Assembly (NCBI GenBank): GCA_965243325.1
Contig: CBDEUQ010000003.1
Coordinates: forward strand, 1,860,001-1,924,000
Direction of reading: 5' to 3'
Source: JANQOH01 sp965243325
GTDB taxonomy: Bacteria; Pseudomonadota; Alphaproteobacteria; UBA7887
Length of the DNA: 64,000 bases
A program made the position numbers and the translations under genes. Below the pieces are notes generated by a model. The model had not been told where the DNA came from. It made no database searches and saw only the letters and a list, made by a program, of their open reading frames with translations. This document shows, piece by piece, positions 16,714-28,337 of the stretch (positions within the stretch are counted from its first letter, which is position 1; the number at the start of each line of letters is the position of its first letter).

Positions 16714-18644
16714 CCGAAGTTCCCTGCCGTTTGAGGGCCGGATTCGCGTGTAAGGTGCGGATTCGCTTGGCCGTATGGCGTGCGCAATGGGCCCATATGT
16801 TCCCATGTAATGGACCGGTACATGGTTGACATGGCGTGTCATGTCCGGTATCGTCATTGCCATGTATGTCGACATCGTTCCGAACCGCACATCGCGCCCC
16901 GCCGTGCTCCTGCGCGAGGGCTGGCGCGAGGGCGGCCGGGTCCGCAAGCGCACCCTCGCCAACCTCACCGACTGGCCGGCCGAACAGGTCGAGGCGCTGC
17001 GCCGGGTGCTCAGGGGCGAGCGGCTGGTGGCCCCCGGGGAGGCGTTCGCGGTCGAGCGCTCGGTGCCGCACGGGCACGTCGAGATCGTGCTGGCGCTGGT
17101 CCGCCGGCTGGGGCTGGAGCGGGTGATCTCGCCGCGGCGCTGCCCGGAGCGCGACCGGGTACTGGCGATGGTGGTGGAACGGCTGCTGCACCCGGCCTCG
17201 AAGCTGGCGACGACACGGCTGTGGCACACGACCACGCTGGCCGGGGAGCTCGGGGTCGGCGACGCCGACGAGGATGCGCTGTATGACGCGATGGACTGGC
17301 TGCTCGCCCGCCAGGCGCGGATCGAGCAGCGGCTGGCGCAGCGGCATCTCGGCGAGGGGGCGCCGGTGTTCGCGGACGTGAGCGGGAGCTACTACGAGGG
17401 GCGCACGTGTCCGTTGATGCGCTTCGGCTACAGCCGCGATGGGAAGCGGGGCAAGACGCAGGTGGTGTATGCGGTGCTGAGCGCGCCGGGCGGGTGTCCG
17501 GTCGCGGTGGAGGCATATCCGGGCGACACCTCGGATCCGTCGACGGTGCCGGATCAGGTGGGCAAGCTGCGGCAGCGGTTCGGTCTGCAGCGGATCGTGC
17601 TGGTGGGCGACCGGGGGCTGCTGACGCAGGCGCGGATCGAGGATCTGCAGCGCCATCCGGGGCTGGGCTGGGTGAGCGCGCTGCGCGCCCCGCAGGTGCG
17701 GGCGCTGGTCGAGCAGGAAGCGCTGCAGCTGTCGCTGTTCGACGCGCGGAACCTGGCCGAGCTGGCGTCGCCGGACTACCCGGGGGAGCGCCTGGTGGCG
17801 TGCCACAACCCGCTGCTGGCGGCGCAGCGCGCGCGCACGCGCGGCGCGCTGCTGGCCGCGACCGAGGCGGGGCTCGAGCGGGTGGCGCGGGAGGCGGCGC
17901 GGCGGACGAAGACGCCGCTGGGGGCGGCCGAGCTGGGGCGCAAGGTGGGCCGGGTGCTGGAGAAGCACAAGATGGCGAAGCACTTCATCTGGGAGGTCGT
18001 GGACGGCCGGCTGGCGTACCGGCGCAACGATGAGACGATCGCCGCCGAGGCCCGCCTGGACGGCCTCTACGTGCTGCGCACCAGCGAACCGGAGGAGCGG
18101 CTGTCGGCGGCGGACACGGTGCGCACCTACAAGGGGTTGGCCGACGTCGAGCGGTGGTTCCGCGCCCTGAAGGGGCCGGAGATCCGGGTTCGCCCGATCC
18201 ACCACCGCGAGGAGCGGCGGGTGCGCGCCCATCTGTTCGTCTGCCTGCTGGCGGGCTACCTGGAGTGGCACCTGCGACGCGCCCTGGCGCCGCTGCTGTT
18301 CGACGACGAGACGCTGGCCGAGGCGCGCCGCACGCGGGACCCGGTGGCCAGGGCCGCAGCGACGCCGCGGGCGCGGCGGAAGAAGGCGCGGCGGCGCACC
18401 GACGACGGCCAGCCGTTGCACAGCCTGGGCACGCTGCTCGCCGAACTGGCGACGCGCTGCCGCAACAACTGCAGGATCCCGGCCCAGCCCGAGGCGCCGG
18501 CGTTCACCCTGACCACGCAGCCGACGGCAACCCAGCAACGCGCCGCGGAGCTGATCGCCACGTTCCCAGTACCGGGAACCGCCTGAATCAGAAAAGCCCC
18601 TATCGGATCAGTCAGTTACCATCTTCATGCCCGGGGAACTTCGG
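16714..18644 (+). mobile_element. IS1634-family insertion sequence
   Basis: The element is about 1931 bp and encodes one transposase. Imperfect terminal inverted repeats begin CCGAAGTTCCC at both ends. A 6-bp direct repeat GCTAGA flanks it (16708-16713 and 18645-18650), fitting the family's 5-6 bp target duplication. The target again includes CTAG. It separates the recombinase module from the vapBC pair; removing one repeat joins them seamlessly. Confidence 0.85.
16862..18586 (+). CDS. IS1634-family transposase
   Basis: From ATG 16862 (MYVDIVPNRTSRPAVLLREG) the protein is 574 residues. It is a DDE transposase of the IS4-like IS1634 family, with catalytic-type motifs FADVSGSYYEG, LVGDRGLLT and YKGLADVERWFRALKG. 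An in-frame ATG at 16826 would add 12 unconserved residues. The frame is complete, so the element may be active. Confidence 0.9.
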   Translation: MYVDIVPNRTSRPAVLLREGWREGGRVRKRTLANLTDWPAEQVEALRRVLRGERLVAPGEAFAVERSVPHGHVEIVLALVRRLGLERVISPRRCPERDRVLAMVVERLLHPASKLATTRLWHTTTLAGELGVGDADEDALYDAMDWLLARQARIEQRLAQRHLGEGAPVFADVSGSYYEGRTCPLMRFGYSRDGKRGKTQVVYAVLSAPGGCPVAVEAYPGDTSDPSTVPDQVGKLRQRFGLQRIVLVGDRGLLTQARIEDLQRHPGLGWVSALRAPQVRALVEQEALQLSLFDARNLAELASPDYPGERLVACHNPLLAAQRARTRGALLAATEAGLERVAREAARRTKTPLGAAELGRKVGRVLEKHKMAKHFIWEVVDGRLAYRRNDETIAAEARLDGLYVLRTSEPEERLSAADTVRTYKGLADVERWFRALKGPEIRVRPIHHREERRVRAHLFVCLLAGYLEWHLRRALAPLLFDDETLAEARRTRDPVARAAATPRARRKKARRRTDDGQPLHSLGTLLAELATRCRNNCRIPAQPEAPAFTLTTQPTATQQRAAELIATFPVPGTA

Positions 18645-18645
18645 G

Positions 18646-19017
18646 CTAGAGCAGGCGGCAACCGTACTCGGCGAAGCGGCGGTCTGCGCTCATCAGCCTG
18701 ACATTCCGCGCCATGCTCTGCACGACGAGCATCCGGTCGAACGGATCCCGATGATGAAAGGGAAGGTCCTTCAGGAGAACGGCATCCGCCGCGGAGAAAT
18801 CCAGCAGTTCGAAGCCCAGCCGCCCGGCGCAGGGGATCGCGTCATGATCGAAGCGGAGCTTGCCGAGCGACGCCTTGATCATGATCTCGGCGACCGAAAC
18901 CGAGCTCAGATAGACGATGTTGGCGCGGCTCTCGAGTTCGCTTCTTTGCCGTGGTGACAGGCGTTCGGGCGCGGCGACCGCCCAGACGAACACGTGCGTG
19001 TCGATCAGGATTCTCAA
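18646..19017 (-). CDS. vapC: PIN-domain toxin VapC
   Basis: This 123-residue PIN-domain ribonuclease shows the acidic pattern of VapC: Asp6 in ILIDTHVFVW, Glu44 in SVAEIMIKA, DPFDRMLV and the late LMSADRRFAEYG. VapC toxins cleave tRNA or rRNA and are restrained by a cognate VapB. The ATG overlaps the antitoxin stop (ATGA). Its TAG stop lies inside the target repeat of the IS1634 element, but because that repeat restores the original bases, the protein end is intact. Confidence 0.88.
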   Translation of the reverse strand: MRILIDTHVFVWAVAAPERLSPRQRSELESRANIVYLSSVSVAEIMIKASLGKLRFDHDAIPCAGRLGFELLDFSAADAVLLKDLPFHHRDPFDRMLVVQSMARNVRLMSADRRFAEYGCRLL

Positions 19018-19250
19018 TCGCCGGGCCCGTAGAACATGCGTTCGATGTCCGCGTCCTCACCGAACAACGCGTCGTCGGGCACGTCGACCCCGCCGGTCAG
19101 GATACCCAGCGTCCGCTTTCCTTCCGGGGTGTGCGGCACCAGGTCCGCGACCGGAAGATTGTTCTTGGCGATGACCACCTTCTCGCCGTGGTAGACGCGA
19201 TCGATCAGGTTCGAGAGCTGCGCCTTTGCCTCCGAAATGTTGACAATCAT
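19014..19250 (-). CDS. vapB: Phd/YefM-type antitoxin VapB
   Basis: The 78-residue antitoxin starts MIVNISEAKAQLSNLIDRV, the standard Phd/YefM N-terminal fold that dimerises and binds its own promoter. The acidic C-terminal part (VDVPDDALFGEDADIERMF) should wrap the toxin. A longer upstream frame exists, but the family start at 19250 has a GGGAGG ribosome-binding site. Confidence 0.88.
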   Translation of the reverse strand: MIVNISEAKAQLSNLIDRVYHGEKVVIAKNNLPVADLVPHTPEGKRTLGILTGGVDVPDDALFGEDADIERMFYGPGD

Positions 19251-19259
19251 CCGCCGGCC

Positions 19260-19305
19260 TCCCGTATAAGGTCTGTCCGACCATAGATGGTCCATGAGAC
19301 CAATT
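19260..19305 (-). promoter_or_regulatory. vapBC promoter/operator palindromes
   Basis: Upstream of vapB, a -10-like TTATAC (minus strand, 19264-19269) is followed by the ribosome-binding site. Just upstream lie GACCAT-N2-ATGGTC (19279-19292) and TGGTC-N5-GACCA (19289-19303). Such repeats suit autorepression by the antitoxin-toxin complex. Confidence 0.4.
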
Positions 19306-19401
19306 CTGACCCGGTTTGGCAATACTTGGGGACCACGCGAATATCGGATGCAGCGAGACTGCTGCCGCGGGCCACCGGCGCTGGAACGGCCCGGGATTCG
19401 G

Positions 19402-19545
19402 CCCCCGAAGCCGCTCATTCTGCTGCACCGACATCATCGCTCCCGCGGCATGGCCTTTCCGGGTCACGCGCACGGGCGCACTTTGCGCGGCATCCAGCAG
19501 GTGGCCGAAGCGGTTCCTGGCGTCTCCGGCGGCGATTTCCTTCAT
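19402..19545 (-). pseudogene. Phd-type antitoxin remnant
   Basis: About 48 codons from ATG 19545 encode the N-terminal Phd signature (MKEIAAGDARNRFGHLLDAA, then VRVTRKGHAAGAMMS and ERLRG). After this the frame runs on into unrelated sequence to 19057 and the usual antitoxin tail is missing. No toxin partner is next to it. It is likely a deletion remnant of a second toxin-antitoxin locus. Confidence 0.55.
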
Positions 19546-19786
19546 GTGTCCAAGAAAGCCAAGATGGCTGCGTTTCTCAATCGTTCCCTGTCCGCCATGT
19601 GTCCCGGTGCCGGAGTTGCCGCAGGCGGCGTTGCACCCATGGAACGCGAAGTCTCGGTCCAGATCGGCGATACGATGGGCGGCTCGGTTCGGCGGCTGGC
19701 CCCGGCGCTGCCGCGCGCTTGCGGCGGAGGGCGCTCCGTGGCGCAATCCCCACTTCGGATGGGACGGGAGTTGTGGGAGGAGCGCC

Positions 19787-22246
19787 GTGAGCAAGGCAGT
19801 ACCGGAACGTGCGAGCGCGGTGGTCATCGGCGGCGGAGTCACCGGCATGAGCGTCGCCTATCATCTCGCGAAACTGGGGTGGTCGGACGTCGTCCTCCTC
19901 GAACGCCGGCAATTCGCCTCCGGCACGAGCTGGCACGCGGCGGGGCTGATCGGCACCGCGCGGCCGACCGAGACCCACGCGGAGCTGTGCGCCTACACCC
20001 GCGATCTTCTCCCCGAGCTCGAGAAGGAGACCGGGCAGTCGACCGGCTTCCGGCAGGTCGGAAGCGTCGCCGTCGCCCACAGCCGCGACCGGTTCGCGGA
20101 GCTCCGGCGTCTGGCCGATTCGTACAACGTCTTCGGGTACGGGCGGATGGAGGTGATCACCGCGGAGGAGGTGGGCCGCTTCCATCCTCTCGTGCGCACC
20201 GACGATCTCGTCGGCGGGACCTGGCTCGAGATCGACGGCATGGCAAGCCCCGTCGACGTGGTGAACGCCTACGCGAAGGGCGCGTTCGGTCGCGGGGTTC
20301 GCGGTTTCGAGAACGTCGAGGTCACCGGCTTCCGGACGGCCGGCGGCAGGGTGACGGGCGTGGAGACCACGGCGGGGAGCATCGCCTGCGACTACGTGGT
20401 GTGCGCGGCGGGGCTCTGGTCGCGCCGCCTCGGGCGCCTCGCCGGCGTGACCGTTCCGCTGCACGCCTGCGAGCACTACTACGCCCACACCGAGAAGCTG
20501 GACGACCTGCCCGCGGACCTGCCGGTGCTGCGCGACCAGGACAAGTGCGCGTACTACCGCGAGGACGCCGGCAGCCTGCTGGTCGGTGCCTTCGAGCCGG
20601 TCGCGCGGCCGGTCCGCGACGATGCCATCCCCGACGACTTCTGCTTCGACCAGTTGCCGGGTCACATGGAAGACCAGCTCATGCCGGTTCTCGCCGATGC
20701 GATGGAGCGCGTGCCCCTGCTCCGGGAGGTCGGCTGGCGGAGTTTCTTCTGCGGCCCCGAGAGCTTCACCCACGACGACCAGTTCCACGTCGGAGAGGCG
20801 CCGGAGCTCGGCAACTTCTTCGTCGCCTGCGGCTTGAATTCCGTCGGCATCGTGAACTCCGGCGGCATCGGCAAGGTGTGCGCGGAGTGGATGGACAAGG
20901 GGCATTCGCCCATCGACCTCACCGCCAACGATCTCCGGCGCGTCTTCGCCTTCCAGGGCACGCAGGCCTACCTCGAGGACCGGGTGACGGAGACCATGGG
21001 CCTCCTCTATGCCCGTCACTACCCCTTCCGCCAGTACGCCTCCGCCCGCGACGTGCGCCACTCCCCGGTGCACGAGCGTCTCGCCGCGAGAGGGGCGTGC
21101 TTCGGCGAGGCGGGGGGATGGGAACGGCCAAACTGGTTCGCGCCCGAAGGGGTCGAGCCGCGCTACGAGTACGGCTTCGGCCGCCAGAACTGGTTCGAGC
21201 ACTCGGCCGCCGAACACCGCGCGGCGCGCGAGGGAATAGCGCTCTTCGACCAGTCCAGCTTCGCCAAGTACGTCGTCAAGGGCAGGGACTCCTGTGCCGC
21301 GCTCCAGCGCATCTGCAGTAACGACGTCGACATCGAGCCCGGCCGCCTCGTCTACACCCAATGGCTGAACGAGCGGGGCGGAATAGAGGCCGACCTGACG
21401 GTGACCCGGCTCGCCGAGGACGAGTTCTTCGTGGTGAGCGGCGCCGGGGCGACGCGGCGCGATCTCGCCTGGCTCGAGCGCGAAATCGACGCGGACGCCC
21501 ACGCGGTCGTCGTCGACGTGACCGCGCTCTGGGCGGTGTTCGGGGTGATGGGACCGGGGAGCCGCGGTCTCGTGTCGCGGCTCGCCGGGGAGGACCTCTC
21601 CGCCGGCGCGTTTCCCTACCGCGCCGTGCGCAAGGTCGAGATCGGCGCCGCGCTCGGCCGCGCCGCCCGGGTCTCGTATGTGGGCGAGCTCGGGTTCGAG
21701 CTCTACGTGCCGGCGGACCAGGCGCGGCACGCCTTCGACCGCATCGTGGAGGCGGGCGAGGGTAGCGGTCTCCGGCTGGCCGGCATGCATGCGCTGGACT
21801 CCTGCCGCATCGAGAAGAAGTTCGTGCACTTCGGTCACGACGTCGCCGACGTGGACACGCCCGTGGAGGCCGGCATGCGCTGGGTGTGCCGGATGGACAA
21901 GGCGGTGCCGTTCATCGGTCGCGACGCGATCGCGCGCCAGCTCGACACCGGGCGCCCGCCGCCCAAGCGGCTCCTGCAGCTCCTTCTCGAGAGCCCCGAG
22001 CCGCTGCTCTTCGGGCACGAGCCGATGCTCCGCGACGGAGAGGCTGTCGGCTACCTCACCTCGGGCAGCTACGGGCACACCCTCGGCGGCGGAGTCGGTC
22101 TCGGCTACGCCCGCAACGAGGACGGCGTGAGCCGGGACTGGGTCGCGGCCGGGACGTGGGAGGTGCTGGTCGAGGGCGAGCGGGTGCCGGCAAGGGCGTC
22201 GCTCGGCGCCCTGTACGATCCGAAAGGGTTGCGGGCCCGGGGCTGA
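19787..22246 (+). CDS. FAD oxidoreductase/aminomethyltransferase fusion (sarcosine/dimethylglycine dehydrogenase-like)
   Basis: From a GTG at 19787, preceded by a GGGAGGAG ribosome-binding site, the protein is 819 residues. The N-terminal half is a DAO-type FAD domain with VIGGGVTGMSVAYHLA (about 13-28), then GTSWHAAGLIG. A central linker domain follows, and the C-terminal half is a GcvT-like folate-binding aminomethyltransferase (about 430-815) with RVSYVGELGFELYVP. Proteins of this layout demethylate N-methylated glycines or related amines and pass the one-carbon unit to tetrahydrofolate. The exact substrate cannot be told. It is monocistronic, converging with katG. Confidence 0.88.
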   Translation: MSKAVPERASAVVIGGGVTGMSVAYHLAKLGWSDVVLLERRQFASGTSWHAAGLIGTARPTETHAELCAYTRDLLPELEKETGQSTGFRQVGSVAVAHSRDRFAELRRLADSYNVFGYGRMEVITAEEVGRFHPLVRTDDLVGGTWLEIDGMASPVDVVNAYAKGAFGRGVRGFENVEVTGFRTAGGRVTGVETTAGSIACDYVVCAAGLWSRRLGRLAGVTVPLHACEHYYAHTEKLDDLPADLPVLRDQDKCAYYREDAGSLLVGAFEPVARPVRDDAIPDDFCFDQLPGHMEDQLMPVLADAMERVPLLREVGWRSFFCGPESFTHDDQFHVGEAPELGNFFVACGLNSVGIVNSGGIGKVCAEWMDKGHSPIDLTANDLRRVFAFQGTQAYLEDRVTETMGLLYARHYPFRQYASARDVRHSPVHERLAARGACFGEAGGWERPNWFAPEGVEPRYEYGFGRQNWFEHSAAEHRAAREGIALFDQSSFAKYVVKGRDSCAALQRICSNDVDIEPGRLVYTQWLNERGGIEADLTVTRLAEDEFFVVSGAGATRRDLAWLEREIDADAHAVVVDVTALWAVFGVMGPGSRGLVSRLAGEDLSAGAFPYRAVRKVEIGAALGRAARVSYVGELGFELYVPADQARHAFDRIVEAGEGSGLRLAGMHALDSCRIEKKFVHFGHDVADVDTPVEAGMRWVCRMDKAVPFIGRDAIARQLDTGRPPPKRLLQLLLESPEPLLFGHEPMLRDGEAVGYLTSGSYGHTLGGGVGLGYARNEDGVSRDWVAAGTWEVLVEGERVPARASLGALYDPKGLRARG

Positions 22247-22351
22247 ATCCCGCCCGGCGTCGAGCGCCGCGGATCGCCGGCGGCGGCGATCGGCTCCGAC
22301 CGGGCGCGGCGCTTTCTGGCCGGTATCCCGCGGCTCTCTCCCGCCGGGGCG

Positions 22352-24574
<2,223 letters not shown>

Positions 24575-24669
24575 CCCGCTGGCCTCCTCCCGTATGGAAC
24601 GAAGCCGAAATTAGCAGTTTTCGCCGGCCGCGTCGCGCCACGCGGCGCGGCCCGGCGCGTGTCGGTCGT

Positions 24670-24840
24670 CCCCTTCCCCCCGCCGTTTTCGGCCCGTTCG
24701 AGGATGGTGCCGAAATCGCCGTGGAGCGCGGCGTCCGTCTGTCCGCGCTTCGCGCCGGGAGTGAGGACGATCCGCTCGATCGGCCCCCGGATCGCGTCGG
24801 CGGCCTCGTCGCGGTCGCGGGGATCGGCCAGCGCCGCGGC
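24670..24840 (-). pseudogene. Serine recombinase C-terminal remnant
   Basis: About 57 codons on the minus strand read LADPRDRDEAADAIRG, then IERIVLTPGAKRG and ALHGDFGTILE, the standard C-terminus of a site-specific serine recombinase. No start or catalytic domain remains. The rest of the 24575-25011 gap contains the katG upstream region, which is also repeated at about 26.3 kb, and nothing else recognisable. Confidence 0.6.
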
Positions 24841-25011
24841 CAGCCGCGCTCCCGCACAACCGCGTCTCCGAGAGCGGACTTCTCCCTGCGAGTCGGCTTT
24901 GTCGAACCGCCGGGCATGGGGATGTCCCGCGTGGAATCGACCTCCTGCGCCCTGCCGGCGCCGTCAGGCGCCGCATGCGCCGCCTGGGGCATGATCGACA
25001 ATATCTCGCGC

Positions 25012-25440
25012 TCATCGCGTTTCCGCGTAATCGGCGAGTGTCATCACGGCCCCGCCATGCTCGGTCGGTGCGACCGCCGCCACGAATCGACGGTCTGCCG
25101 TCACCACCGTCGCGCCGATGCGGTGCGCCAGCGCGAGATACATGCAGTCGTAAACCGGGTGTTCGAGGGCCAGCGCCAGACGAACCGCGTCCGCGCCGAC
25201 GGTCTCGTCGTCGTTCCAGCGCACCGGCATGTCGGCAAGCAAGGCCATGGCGGCGCCGGCCTCGGCGCGCCGGATCTCCCCCGCCCGCGCCTTGCGCCAC
25301 AGCGCATTGGCAGCCTCGGAAACCATCAGGCGCGGCGCGTGCAGCTCCTGCCCGCGCGCCGCCAGCCGGTCCGCGATATCCGCGTCTTCTTCGGCGACCA
25401 GCCACTTGACCGCCACGCTCGCATCGACGACGAAGCGCAT
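25012..25440 (-). CDS. vapC: PIN-domain toxin VapC (second locus)
   Basis: The 142-residue protein has the VapC acidic set: Asp6 in FVVDASVAVKW, Glu42 in VSEAANALW, YDCMYLALA and TVVTADRRF near the end. It is a different PIN subfamily from the copy at 18.6 kb. The ATG overlaps the antitoxin TGA by one base. Confidence 0.9.
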   Translation of the reverse strand: MRFVVDASVAVKWLVAEEDADIADRLAARGQELHAPRLMVSEAANALWRKARAGEIRRAEAGAAMALLADMPVRWNDDETVGADAVRLALALEHPVYDCMYLALAHRIGATVVTADRRFVAAVAPTEHGGAVMTLADYAETR

Positions 25441-25700
25441 CAGAAGTCGTCGCGATGGCCGCGGTCGCGGTCCTCGCGGATGAGCACTTCCGCCGGGGTG
25501 TGCTTGCGGCCCCTGGTCTTCTCCCGCAGCCGGCGCGAAGCCTCCAGGAACCTGGCGCGCTTCGCCGCCATGTCGTCGGCGGCGGCGCATTCCAGGATGT
25601 GGCGCACCTCGCCCTCCAGGGAACGGTTGTTCGACGAGGCGCGCCGCTTGAGGCGGGCCACCACCTCGTCGTCGAGCTGCCGCACATGGATCGCTGCCAT
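25440..25700 (-). CDS. vapB: FitA-like ribbon-helix-helix antitoxin
   Basis: From ATG 25700 the protein is 86 residues. It opens with a ribbon-helix-helix fold of the FitA/VapB kind (MAAIHVRQLDDEVVARLKR, then NRSLEGEVRHILE). The charged C-terminus should bind VapC. The start is supported by the GGGAGA site upstream and by the family pattern. Confidence 0.87.
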   Translation of the reverse strand: MAAIHVRQLDDEVVARLKRRASSNNRSLEGEVRHILECAAADDMAAKRARFLEASRRLREKTRGRKHTPAEVLIREDRDRGHRDDF

Positions 25701-25716
25701 CGGCCTGTCTCCCACG

Positions 25717-25726
25717 ATGCTAGCAT
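25717..25726. promoter_or_regulatory. Palindrome upstream of second vapBC
   Basis: A perfect 10-bp palindrome ATGCTAGCAT lies 17 bp before the antitoxin start, overlapping a possible -10 (TATGCT). It is a good candidate for an antitoxin operator. Confidence 0.4.
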
Positions 25727-25899
25727 ATTGGTACCGCACCGTCGCGGCACATGCAAGCCGCTGTCGGGAGGACATTTGGCGTCCCGCGGCACCGCACGGC
25801 GCCGGTAGGGTGAGACCGTCCGGCCCTTGTTCTGCCGCCCGCGCGCGCATATCGGGCCGGTATGGACCGGCAGAAATCTGCGCATTTCCCGGCCGGCGG

Positions 25900-26271
25900 C
25901 AGGCCGCCGTCGGCCCCGCCCGGGCCGTCGATGGTCCGGTAGGTGCCCGCGCTGTGCCAGGCCATGCGAATGAAGAACGGCCCGTAGTGGCCGTAGTCCG
26001 CCGGCCACCAGTCCCGGGGCGTCGTCATCAGCTCTTCGAGATCGGCCTTCACCGCATCGAGGTCGAGGCTCTCGAACGCCTCGGCGTATTCGAAGTCCTC
26101 GCCCAGCGGACTCGATCCGCGGGAGTTCCCGCGCAGCGGTTCCAGGTTCAACCGGTTCGGCCACCAACACTCGTTGTCCGGCGCGCCCTGGGCGGCCGCT
26201 GGGCCGGCGAACAGGCCCGGCAGGAGCCCGAACGCCAGCAGGGCGATGACGGGTATCGTTCGTTCAAGCAT
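25900..26271 (-). pseudogene. katG: Truncated katG duplicate (5' fragment)
   Basis: The first 124 codons parallel those of the full katG, with about 10 substitutions, including the signal peptide and the IRMAWHSAGTYR haem-pocket motif. Homology stops after GGADGGL, then unrelated codons run to a stop at 25720, inside the vapBC upstream region. The upstream sequence of both katG copies is also similar for roughly 70 bp. Most of the enzyme is missing, so it cannot be functional. Confidence 0.85.
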
Positions 26272-26573
26272 CCCGATCGGCTCCTCCCGCGTGGAACGAA
26301 GCCGAAATCAGCGGTCGTCGCCGGCCGCGTCACGCCACGCGGCGCGGCCCGACGCCTTCGCGGGGGCTCGCGGCGTGCCGTGTCCGTCGGTCGATGACGC
26401 CGAAGCGGCGGTACGGTGTTCCGCGGAAGCAGGCGACCGTCGCGCAGACCGATCGTTTGGGTCTTGCTCGATCGTCTCGTCAGGCACGGCCCCGGGGTAT
26501 TTCGATCCGCCGTACGGGCGGTAGCCGGGCGGGCGAGGTTCGGGTCGGACGGCTTCTTCGCAATGACAAGGTG

Positions 26574-26700
26574 ACGGCGACCGCCGACCGTGAGGGCGGA
26601 ATTTACGAGATGTTCGCCGACAGGTCCGAAGGCGTCGAGGTGCTGATGCGGGCGGCGCAGGGCCGGGCGGTCCCGGAAGAGGCGGGCATCGCCTTGCGCG
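26574..26700 (+). pseudogene. IS4-type transposase remnant
   Basis: A short stretch reads TADREGGIYEMFADRSEG then VEVLMRAAQGRAV, matching the second catalytic-Asp region of IS4-family transposases (DREGDIYE type). Neither end of the gene is present. The remainder of the 26272-26927 gap holds no gene I can support. Confidence 0.5.
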
Positions 26701-26927
26701 GACGGTCGGACATACCCGTGGGCTCCCCGCCCACCGGCGGCCGCGAGCGCCGCATCGGCCGTTGAATCCGCGCCGCGCGGCACGCCGCGGCCGTGCAATG
26801 CCGGAATCGGCGGCGGCCGCCCGCACCGCCCGCCGGCCGCATTCCTTTTCCACCCGCGCGGTTTGTCACCCGCCGCCGCGCCGTCTACAAATCGCAGCGC
26901 CGCCGCACCGTCCCCAAGGGCAACGCC

Positions 26928-28337
26928 ATGCTCGACACCCTCACGCCGAACCCCGGCGCCGGAGCCGTGCCGATCGTCGCCGTCGCGCGGCCGGACCACG
27001 ACAGGTGGCGCGCGGGCGCCGCCGCGCGCTGGCGGCGCTGGCTCGACGCCACCGCGTTCGTGCCCGCGCCGGGCGCCGCCGCGCCGCTGCCGCGGGCGGA
27101 CGGCGGAGTCGAAGCGGTATTGCTCGCGGTCGACGAATCCCCCGACCTGTGGTCGTTCGCCGGGCTGCCGCGGCGCCTCGCGCCGGGGGCTTACGCCTTC
27201 GCCGAGCCCGTGGGCTTCGCCTGGGACGAGCGCACGGCGACCGGCGCGGCGCTTGGCTGGATGCTCGGCGCCTACCGCTTCGACCGCTACGCGGCCGCGG
27301 GGGCGAAAACGCTGCCCGTCGCGGCGCCGCCGCCGTCGGCCGACCTGCCTCTGGCGCGGCGCCTCGCGCGCGCGACGGGCCTCGCCCGCGACCTCATCAA
27401 CACCCCGGCGAACGACATGGGGCCGGAAGACCTCGAGCACGCCGCGCGCGGCCTCGCCGAAGCGTACGGCGCGGCCGTCCGCGTCGTCGCCGGAGACGAC
27501 CTGCTGGTACAGGGCTATCCGACGGTTCACGCGGTCGGACGGGCGAGCGCCCGCGCGCCGCGGCTGATCGACCTCGTGTGGGGCGATGCGCACGCGCCGC
27601 GGGTGACGCTGGTGGGCAAGGGCGTGTGCTTCGATTCCGGCGGCCTCGACATCAAGAGCGCCGCCGGCATGCGCCTGATGAAGAAGGACATGGGCGGCGC
27701 GGCGCTCGTTCTCGGGCTCGCCGGCGCGGTCATGGACGCCGGCCTCGGCGTGCGGCTGCGCGTCCTCGTTCCCGCCGTCGATAACGCCATATCCGGCAAC
27801 GCCTTCCGGCCGGGGGACATCGTGACCACCCGCGCCGGCACGACCGTCGAGATCGGCAACACCGACGCCGAGGGGCGTCTGATCCTCTGCGACGCGCTGA
27901 CCGAGGCGGACCGCGAAGCGCCGGAGCTGCTGATCGACGCGGCGACGCTGACCGGTGCCGCGCGCGTCGCGCTGGGCACCGACGTGCCGGCCCTGTTCAC
28001 CGACGACGACGCCCTGGCGGACGATCTCGCGCGCCATTCCCGCGCCGAGGCCGACCCGCTGTGGCGCCTGCCGTTGTGGCGGCCCTACCGCCGTCATCTC
28101 GAGAGCGCCGTCGCCGACCTCTGCAACATCTCGGACGGCCCCTACGGCGGCGCGGTGACCGCGGCGCTGTTCCTGCGCGCCTTCGTCGACAAGGCCGAGC
28201 GCTGGGCGCACTTCGACTGCATGGGATGGAACCGCGACCACCGGCCGGGCCGCCCCAAGGGCGGCGAGGCGGTGGCGCTGCGCGCGCTCTACGCGCTGAT
28301 CGCGGCGCGGTACCCGGCGGGCGCGCCCCGCCGATGA
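26928..28337 (+). CDS. Leucyl aminopeptidase family (M17) protein
   Basis: The 469-residue metalloaminopeptidase trims N-terminal residues from peptides with two metal ions. The catalytic C-terminal domain shows VGKGVCFDSGGLDIK (Lys231, Asp236), Asp254 in MKKDMGG and the family signature NTDAEGRLIL (Asp313, Glu315, Arg317). The N-terminal domain is the usual variable one. I chose ATG 26928, after an AAGGG site; longer in-frame starts add unconserved residues. It is the first gene of a tightly overlapped three-gene operon. Confidence 0.92.
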   Translation: MLDTLTPNPGAGAVPIVAVARPDHDRWRAGAAARWRRWLDATAFVPAPGAAAPLPRADGGVEAVLLAVDESPDLWSFAGLPRRLAPGAYAFAEPVGFAWDERTATGAALGWMLGAYRFDRYAAAGAKTLPVAAPPPSADLPLARRLARATGLARDLINTPANDMGPEDLEHAARGLAEAYGAAVRVVAGDDLLVQGYPTVHAVGRASARAPRLIDLVWGDAHAPRVTLVGKGVCFDSGGLDIKSAAGMRLMKKDMGGAALVLGLAGAVMDAGLGVRLRVLVPAVDNAISGNAFRPGDIVTTRAGTTVEIGNTDAEGRLILCDALTEADREAPELLIDAATLTGAARVALGTDVPALFTDDDALADDLARHSRAEADPLWRLPLWRPYRRHLESAVADLCNISDGPYGGAVTAALFLRAFVDKAERWAHFDCMGWNRDHRPGRPKGGEAVALRALYALIAARYPAGAPRR

